Shown: one piece after another, positions 1-4,725 of the stretch
Numbering within the stretch: position 1 is the stretch's first letter
Layout: every line of letters begins with the position of its first letter
Origin: Nanobdellota archaeon
Lineage (GTDB): Archaea > Nanobdellota > Nanobdellia > Woesearchaeales > BS150m-G63
Reading direction: 5' to 3'
DNA: 6,852 nt
Assembly: GCA_023137655.1 (NCBI GenBank)
Contig: JAGLOT010000034.1
Location: forward strand, 1-6,852
Notes under the pieces: model-generated
Told to the model about the DNA's origin: nothing
What the model saw: the letters and a program-made list of their open reading frames with translations, nothing else
Databases searched by the model: none
Position numbers and translations under genes: made by a program

Positions 1-165
1 TTCTTTTTCAGGATTTTCATCCAGAATAATAAATGCTTTATCTATAAGTATATATGCTGCTGAATAAATGACATCTAAAGGATATATCTTCTGATTTAAT
101 TTTAAAAGACCACAACCTAAAACATCATCAATTTCAACATTTTGTAATTTATTAATATTTTTCAT
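1..165 (-). CDS. HxsD-like small protein, N-terminal 55 residues (cut by window edge)
   Basis: An open frame starts at an ATG complementary to 163-165 and stays open to base 1, so only the first 55 residues are visible. After a short polar start (MKNINKLQNVEIDDVLG), the core reads KIYPLDVIYSAAYILIDKAF and then IILDENPEKE. This looks like the start of the HxsD family, small proteins of about 100 residues named for His-Xaa-Ser radical-SAM peptide-modification loci. Shorter HxsD-like proteins also occur in DPANN archaea without that context, as I recall. The diagnostic C-terminal part (LLNDYxLRE-like) lies outside the window, so the name is tentative. It has no signal peptide or membrane segment and is probably cytoplasmic. 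Its ATG follows the TAA of the upstream prepilin peptidase gene with no bases between, and no good Shine-Dalgarno is visible, which suggests translation coupled to the peptidase. Its biochemical role is unknown. That this is a real gene is fairly sure; its family is not. Confidence 0.6.
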   Translation of the reverse strand, partial: MKNINKLQNVEIDDVLGCGLLKLNQKIYPLDVIYSAAYILIDKAFIILDENPEKE

Positions 166-1176
166 TTATCCAAACCATAATTTTAATATTAAGATTATAT
201 CTCCATTTATTAAAATTGTTATTAAAATACCCAAAAATATGAATGGTGCAAAAGGGATTGTTTCTTCAATAAATACATCTTTTTGTTTTTTCAAGTTCAT
301 CATTTTTTTAACATCTTTTACTTCTTTTGCAGTTAATCTCTCACTATATTTAGTATTTGATATTAACATACCTTCCTTTAATTCTTTTAAACTTATTTTT
401 TTAACAAACAGACCACCAAGACTAAACAGAAACATCCTTATTATTGCATAAATCATAGTTATAATTAGCATATTAAACCAAAATTCATAACTTGACAAAA
501 GTTTATACTGGAAAACGATTCTTAATACAGTTAAAACTATCAATAGTTTCTGTTGAGTAAATTTAATCTTTTTGAAAAACTTTCTCTGGAAAACTTTCTC
601 TATCCACTTACTAATCCCAATAATTAAGATTATAGAAACTAAATAATTAAGTGCAATACCAAAAATTCCAAAGAAAATATTTATTAGCCAGATTAATCCA
701 AAAACAAACAAAAAGTATTCTATCAAATTTTTGGGTTTTAATATATTTTTTAAAATATCTAGTTTTTCTTTGTTTTTACTTTTTATCAACAATTTTATAA
801 TTAAAAATAAAAAGACTGGTAAAAATATGTTTGTAAGAAGAGTTATTATTGGCCAATTATTACTGTATTTATAAGTACTCAATGGAATAAGTAACACAAA
901 AATAGCATAAAGTTTTGCATCACCCGCAGACCACATTTTCATTAACCAGAACAAAAACCCAATTATTAATGCCCCAAATGAAAATATTAAGCTCATCAAA
1001 AATTCTCTATAATCTATTTTATTTAATAGAATTAATACAATCCATAATAAAATTCCCAAAATTGCAGCAATTATCAACCATTTATTTCTTATTTTTCCTT
1101 CTTTTATATCCCCATAACTAGTTAAAATACCTAAAAATAAGATTAGGGGTAGGAAATATATTAAGATAATATCCAT
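166..1176 (-). CDS. A24-family (GxGD) aspartyl prepilin peptidase, archaeal type
   Basis: This is a polytopic membrane protease of 336 residues that would remove the short positively charged leader from type IV pilin-like (class III) precursors at the inner face of the membrane. The first catalytic aspartate is D23 in YGDIKEGKIRN, where the D-x5-I-x-N spacing is the usual one. The second is D86 in SAGDAKLYA, the archaeal form of the GxGD motif, followed by the expected Lys-Leu. Hydrophobic segments lie near 3-21, 34-52, 59-79, 89-99, 110-131, 153-188, 211-223, 232-258 and 311-333, with basic loops around 128-150, 190-210 and 259-300. It is longer than simple archaeal FlaK-type enzymes (about 230 residues). 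The extra part includes a second membrane block, an LKELKEGM segment near 263-270 and a terminal IPFAPFIFLG (307-316) resembling the conserved end of bacterial PilD/CpaA enzymes. It contains no cysteine. The gene is divergent from the surface-protein genes to its right, one of which has a plausible substrate leader. The choice between pilin-specific and archaellin-specific activity is open. Confidence 0.88.
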   Translation of the reverse strand: MDIILIYFLPLILFLGILTSYGDIKEGKIRNKWLIIAAILGILLWIVLILLNKIDYREFLMSLIFSFGALIIGFLFWLMKMWSAGDAKLYAIFVLLIPLSTYKYSNNWPIITLLTNIFLPVFLFLIIKLLIKSKNKEKLDILKNILKPKNLIEYFLFVFGLIWLINIFFGIFGIALNYLVSIILIIGISKWIEKVFQRKFFKKIKFTQQKLLIVLTVLRIVFQYKLLSSYEFWFNMLIITMIYAIIRMFLFSLGGLFVKKISLKELKEGMLISNTKYSERLTAKEVKDVKKMMNLKKQKDVFIEETIPFAPFIFLGILITILINGDIILILKLWFG

Positions 1177-1194
1177 AAAACTCTAACCATTTAA

Positions 1195-1206
1195 TTGTTT
1201 AAAAAA
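1195..1206 (-). promoter_or_regulatory. Candidate TATA box for the prepilin peptidase gene
   Basis: Read on the minus strand, TTTTTTAAACAA is centred about 25 bases upstream of the peptidase ATG (1176). That is the spacing expected for a leaderless archaeal transcript. A weak purine match (GGTTAGAG, minus strand, 1188 to 1181) could alternatively serve as RBS if transcription starts farther right. The evidence is spacing and composition only. Confidence 0.3.
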
Positions 1207-1254
1207 GCTTTGAAATCTTAAGGATAAAGAAAACATTAAAAAAGAAGATAAGAG

Positions 1255-1270
1255 TTATATATATTATATT
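1255..1270 (+). promoter_or_regulatory. Candidate archaeal TATA box for the surface-protein pair
   Basis: The stretch TTATATATATTATATT fits an archaeal box A and is preceded by a purine-rich run (about 1240-1254) that could act as a BRE. Transcription would be expected to start about 25 bases downstream, near 1282-1290. That would give a very short leader containing the RBS-like GGGGAG. In such AT-rich DNA, chance matches are common. Confidence 0.45.
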
Positions 1271-1287
1271 TTAAATTAATCGATATT

Positions 1288-1293
1288 GGGGAG
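1288..1293 (+). promoter_or_regulatory. Ribosome binding site for the 1106-residue secreted protein
   Basis: GGGGAG lies 6 bases before the ATG at 1300 and is the only G-rich hexamer in this intergenic region. It supports that ATG as the true start. The encoded N-terminus is then a complete Sec signal peptide, which independently supports the same start. Confidence 0.6.
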
Positions 1294-1299
1294 AATTTA

Positions 1300-1383
1300 A
1301 TGGAGTCATTACACAATTATAATTACATAAATTTCATAAGTATAATATTCTTAATTTTAATCTCTTTAAGCATAGTTTCTGCA
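1300..1383 (+). other. Signal peptide of the 1106-residue protein
   Basis: Residues 1-28 have a polar start (MESLHNYNYIN), a hydrophobic core FISIIFLILISLSIV and a small-residue cleavage pattern V-S-A before E29. The positive charge usually found at the N-terminus is absent, which is slightly unusual. No lipobox cysteine follows, so a lipoprotein is unlikely. Confidence 0.8.
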
Positions 1384-4300
1384 GAAGGAATTATAGGCCC
1401 TTGCCCAGGAACTGCAGGATATGGGGATTTACCAGGAATACCTTGTGAATGTTATGATGAAACTGCATGTACCCAACTTCATTCTTCTGGAATTTATTGT
1501 AATATGAGTAAAGGACCTTCTTGTGCAGCAGGATATACTTGTTTAGGAAGTGATTGTGTTGAAGAATCTTTTGCTAGTTCCCACACAGCATTATCTTATT
1601 ATTGGTACTTAACTGCATCAGATCCAATACAACAAATTACATCCCCACCATTTTCTTTAGATTTTGATGAAGAATTAACAATTTTTAATGAAAATAATTA
1701 TTTATGTTCTCATTGGGACCCCATCTGCAATCTAATAGATGAATCAGATAAAAATTATCTTTCCAATTATTCTTTATTTTTTGAATTTAATGAAGAATAT
1801 GAAAACATAGAATACCCATTTGCAGGAACGTTTGAACTAATATTTCCTCAACAACTTCCTTCTTCAGCTAATGTGGGTAATTTTTCCATTCATTTTTGTG
1901 ACCCAGATGAATTAATCAGTTCTTGTAATTCTTGTGAAATTGGGTATGACATGCAAAATGAATTTGCAGAGAACAATTTTAATAAAAGAGTATATGTGGA
2001 TAACCAATGCGCAGGAGATGATTATATTGGCAAAAATTCAAATCCAGGAGATTCAGATTACAGACCAGATTTTATGTATGAATCAGTTGATGACCCAGAT
2101 TTTAGCCAAGGGTTTTGCAATTCTGCACCCATAGGTGTGGGCCCTGCAAATAAAAGGGATTGGAATCCCAATGCATTATGTTGTGGAGATGATGGATCAA
2201 ATGAAGAAGGAGATTTAGATTACAATAATTATTATCCAGATGGTTACCCTATAAGTGGTTCAGATTATGGAGAAACAATTTATACTTCTGAAAGCATAAA
2301 ACAAGGATTAAATAATTATAATGATTGTGGAAAAATAGTTTTAAATCAATATTTATGTGATATGAATGCAGACCCAGATACTCAAAGCAATTGGAGGGAT
2401 GCAGATGGTGATGAATTACAAGAAACCCATCCAAATGAAGGAGAAATTATATTTATCTCTTGCTACCCAACAGGAACTGGATTTGAAGCAGTTTCAACAG
2501 GAAAATCATGGATAAGGTGTGGAGGTACAACACTATCAGAACCCACTGAAAATTCACCCCATCAATTTAATGGAACTATGTTTACATCACCACAATTAAC
2601 AATAGAAATGGATGATGAAGACCACAGTTATCTTTGTGATCTGTATAATGACCCAACACCAAAAGGGATAAACTCAATTTATGAATGTTGTGGGGACTAT
2701 GGATGTAAAACAGGAGATCTTGATTCAGATGCAGGAGAAACAAATACAACTGGAGAACATATTAAGTTAACAAATGATAATTCTATTTATTATTGTACAA
2801 ATAAAGTTAATAAACAACCTAATGGAAATATATATTCTTCTTTAGATACAGAAAGCACTTTTTGGACCACAGATTTAGATTTAACAAACAGGCAAAGCTG
2901 CGAAGCTGCAGGATTTGGTTGGACTGGAAATGGGGATTATCATTATTATGAAGAATATAATGATCATTTAACTCATAAGAATTTTTGTTGTGGTGAAGCA
3001 GATGATATAGATTCTTACAAAAATGGAAAAGATATTTTAATATTAGAATCTTATAATGATCCAGACGAAAGTGGTGCATGTTTTAATGCAACCAAATTCT
3101 CAAATGGATACAATATAATACAGGGTGAAAAAACCCATAATGAAACAATAGTCATAAATGGACAAATATTTGGTTGTGGTGTTGATGAAGATAATTCAAT
3201 TGGTACATTACAATGTTCTGGAGAACAAGGAAGTTGTGAACCTGGAATTTCATATAAAACAAATAATTACAAAGACAACTCCAAACCATTCAAAAATAAT
3301 AATTGGATGTTAGATTTAGATAATTGGCCAAATCAAGGAAATACCAATTTTGAATATAACGAAGAACAAGGCCCATTAATTATAAGTCAAAATTATTGTA
3401 CTATTGCAGAAGCAAATGGAAATAATTACTTCTGTGACTATGATGAAAATTGGAAACAAACAATAGAAGATAAATCACATTTAAGTTTTATAGAATGGGC
3501 AGATACAGAAGAATGGGAACAAACAGAAGGACTAGTTGCTGGTTGTTGTTTACCAGAACAATGTTGGAATGGTTCATCTTGCATAGATTCACAAGCAGAC
3601 AATCCAATGCTTCTACCGTATGGAACAGAAGAAGAACCCTACAGATGCATAAATGGTGCCTGGAAGTTCTCAAACATAAAATACACATGGGATAGGGAAC
3701 AATCAGGTTATTGTCAAGAAAATTCCCAATGTTTAGCAAACCCTGCAGGAATACAAGGGGACCCAAATTATCCACAATGTATAAATTCAAACACATTTAT
3801 AGGAGATCATTATTGTGAAGAAGGGCAATGGACCACAAGGACAAAATTCCTTGCATTACAACTATTAAGTTTAGCTCCAAAGACTCAACCATACACATTA
3901 TATTGTGATGATTACCAAAACACATTAAATAAATATAATTACAATGATGTTGAATCTTTCATACTTTATCCAAGAAACCTTAATGGTTCACAATTTAATT
4001 CAGTAAATAATTTCTGCATACTAAGATATGGGGTAGATGATAGAATTGTAATTGCAACATCACTTAATCATCCAATAACTAGTAATGAAGTAAATTTCCT
4101 AACAGTATTCAATCAAAATATACAAAGTTGCCCAACAGAGCATTCTGGATTTGATCAATGTAATTCACAACCAGATTATATTTATTATAATGAAGAAATT
4201 AATTCAATTATTTATTCAAAAACACAACTAGACATTGGAGATTCCCCAACAAACATAGCTACAGTATTCCAAGATGTAATAGATTTTATTATGGAAAACT

Positions 4301-4620
4301 TCTCTCCAACAATTGCAGGAACTTTTGATTTCATAACAGAAACAAATAATTTCAATCAATTATACACATCTAATCAAGAACAGATTGTAGCAGTAAGGGA
4401 AAAAATCTGGCCAACCCAAGAACATATTTCATTAAGGTATTGGGGGATTTCTGCAGACGTATGTAAAACAATAGAAATTTATGATAATAAACTAGGTGAA
4501 CAAGATTATATTCAATGTGAAGAAGACTCTGGTAAATATTACATAAGTTCAAATTTACAAGAAGGAGTTAACACTTGGTACTTATTAACTTCTAAATTAA
4601 GGCCACAAAAAATACAATAA
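1300..4620 (+). CDS. Large Sec-secreted cysteine-rich surface protein with repeated CCGD-type motifs, function unknown
   Basis: This is a 1106-residue exported protein of unknown function. Residues 1-28 are a Sec signal peptide: hydrophobic core 11-26 and a likely cut after VSA at 28. No later membrane segment or C-terminal anchor is visible, so the mature protein should be released or bound non-covalently. It has 50 cysteines (even number, about 4.5%), few arginines, many Asp/Glu and Asn/Tyr, and at least ten N-x-S/T sequons, all fitting an oxidised, possibly glycosylated extracellular protein. Residues 35-86 form an eight-cysteine cluster. Vicinal CC pairs occur at 294, 463, 563 and 749; the first three are CCG(D/E) followed by D(L/I)D. 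Short LCD/FCD/YCD motifs recur at 353, 446, 712 and 869. From 749 onward (CCLPEQCWNGSSC, then a TRTKFLALQLL segment near 848-856, ending WYLLTSKLR) the layout resembles the C-terminal part of large uncharacterised DPANN proteins as I remember them. It probably shares a transcript with the pilin-leader protein 24 bases downstream. Confidence 0.85.
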   Translation: MESLHNYNYINFISIIFLILISLSIVSAEGIIGPCPGTAGYGDLPGIPCECYDETACTQLHSSGIYCNMSKGPSCAAGYTCLGSDCVEESFASSHTALSYYWYLTASDPIQQITSPPFSLDFDEELTIFNENNYLCSHWDPICNLIDESDKNYLSNYSLFFEFNEEYENIEYPFAGTFELIFPQQLPSSANVGNFSIHFCDPDELISSCNSCEIGYDMQNEFAENNFNKRVYVDNQCAGDDYIGKNSNPGDSDYRPDFMYESVDDPDFSQGFCNSAPIGVGPANKRDWNPNALCCGDDGSNEEGDLDYNNYYPDGYPISGSDYGETIYTSESIKQGLNNYNDCGKIVLNQYLCDMNADPDTQSNWRDADGDELQETHPNEGEIIFISCYPTGTGFEAVSTGKSWIRCGGTTLSEPTENSPHQFNGTMFTSPQLTIEMDDEDHSYLCDLYNDPTPKGINSIYECCGDYGCKTGDLDSDAGETNTTGEHIKLTNDNSIYYCTNKVNKQPNGNIYSSLDTESTFWTTDLDLTNRQSCEAAGFGWTGNGDYHYYEEYNDHLTHKNFCCGEADDIDSYKNGKDILILESYNDPDESGACFNATKFSNGYNIIQGEKTHNETIVINGQIFGCGVDEDNSIGTLQCSGEQGSCEPGISYKTNNYKDNSKPFKNNNWMLDLDNWPNQGNTNFEYNEEQGPLIISQNYCTIAEANGNNYFCDYDENWKQTIEDKSHLSFIEWADTEEWEQTEGLVAGCCLPEQCWNGSSCIDSQADNPMLLPYGTEEEPYRCINGAWKFSNIKYTWDREQSGYCQENSQCLANPAGIQGDPNYPQCINSNTFIGDHYCEEGQWTTRTKFLALQLLSLAPKTQPYTLYCDDYQNTLNKYNYNDVESFILYPRNLNGSQFNSVNNFCILRYGVDDRIVIATSLNHPITSNEVNFLTVFNQNIQSCPTEHSGFDQCNSQPDYIYYNEEINSIIYSKTQLDIGDSPTNIATVFQDVIDFIMENFSPTIAGTFDFITETNNFNQLYTSNQEQIVAVREKIWPTQEHISLRYWGISADVCKTIEIYDNKLGEQDYIQCEEDSGKYYISSNLQEGVNTWYLLTSKLRPQKIQ
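2179..3582 (+). repeat. Degenerate protein-level repeats around vicinal cysteine pairs
   Basis: Four CC-centred elements occur in the secreted protein: residues 294-307 (CCGDDGSNEEGDLD), 463-475 (CCGDYGCKTGDLD), 563-571 (CCGEADDID) and 749-761 (CCLPEQCWNGSSC). The first three share CCG(D/E)-x(2-7)-D(L/I)D; the fourth keeps only the CC pair. Before the third lies C-EAAGFGW, and before the first a C...W stretch. This suggests a divergent module in which a single Cys and a Trp precede the CC pair by about 6-30 residues. Similarity is visible in protein but not in DNA, so the copies are old. Confidence 0.55.
3544..4617 (+). other. C-terminal domain block of the secreted protein
   Basis: Residues 749-1106 begin with a cysteine-dense part (CC749-750, C755, C761, C783, C805, C811, C827, C839). 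They continue through EGQWTTRTKFLALQLLSLAP (841-860), a YCDDYQNTLNKYNYND segment (868-883) and NFCILRYG (904-911), and end with NTWYLLTSKLRP (1091-1102). The middle looks like alternating strands and helices, a globular domain with only widely spaced cysteines. I recall the order of these landmarks from other unnamed DPANN proteins; no function is known to me. Confidence 0.4.
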
Positions 4621-4644
4621 ATATTAAATACAATAAATAATATC

Positions 4645-4725
4645 ATGAAAAAAGCACAAATCACCCTTTTTTTACTAATACCTTTAGTTTTGTTAGCAGC
4701 ATTTGTTTTAGTTTTCTATTTTGCA
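4645..4725 (+). other. Class III-like leader and transmembrane/pilin helix
   Basis: Residues 1-27 read MKKA, then QITLFLLIPLVLLAAFVLV and YFA-type residues. The two lysines and the A-Q junction fit a prepilin peptidase site with mature Q at +1. The +5 position is Phe instead of the Glu that is conserved in many classical pilins. An uncut N-in membrane anchor is the alternative. Confidence 0.6.

Larger units (their letters stand above)
1177..1299. promoter_or_regulatory. Divergent intergenic promoter region
   Basis: These 123 bases separate the two divergent gene starts and hold no gene. They are very AT-rich. The best promoter-like element for the plus-strand pair is the TTATATATATTATATT tract at 1255-1270. 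For the minus-strand pair, the best candidate is TTTTTTAAACAA read on the minus strand (1206 to 1195). A CTTAAG palindrome sits in the middle (1217-1222) but is too short to call an operator. The roles are inferred from position and composition only. Confidence 0.5.

Noticed and set aside
239..451. 70-codon open frame on the plus strand opposite the prepilin peptidase gene
   Set aside because: It is fully antisense to the peptidase, has no RBS, and its hydrophobic composition simply mirrors the membrane-protein codons.
1215..1225. Near-palindrome ATCTTAAGGAT in the divergent promoter region as an operator
   Set aside because: The perfect part is only six bases (CTTAAG) and such matches are expected by chance in this composition; there is no second copy.
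3488..3796. 102-codon open frame on the minus strand inside the large secreted-protein gene
   Set aside because: It lies wholly antisense to a gene with a clear signal peptide and coherent cysteine motifs, and its product has no recognisable features; it is a by-product of AT-rich codon use.
1300..4620. Broken or fused gene, because the frame is very long and repetitive
   Set aside because: The frame has one start with RBS, one signal peptide, continuous motif spacing and no internal stop or frame change; it reads as a single intact gene.
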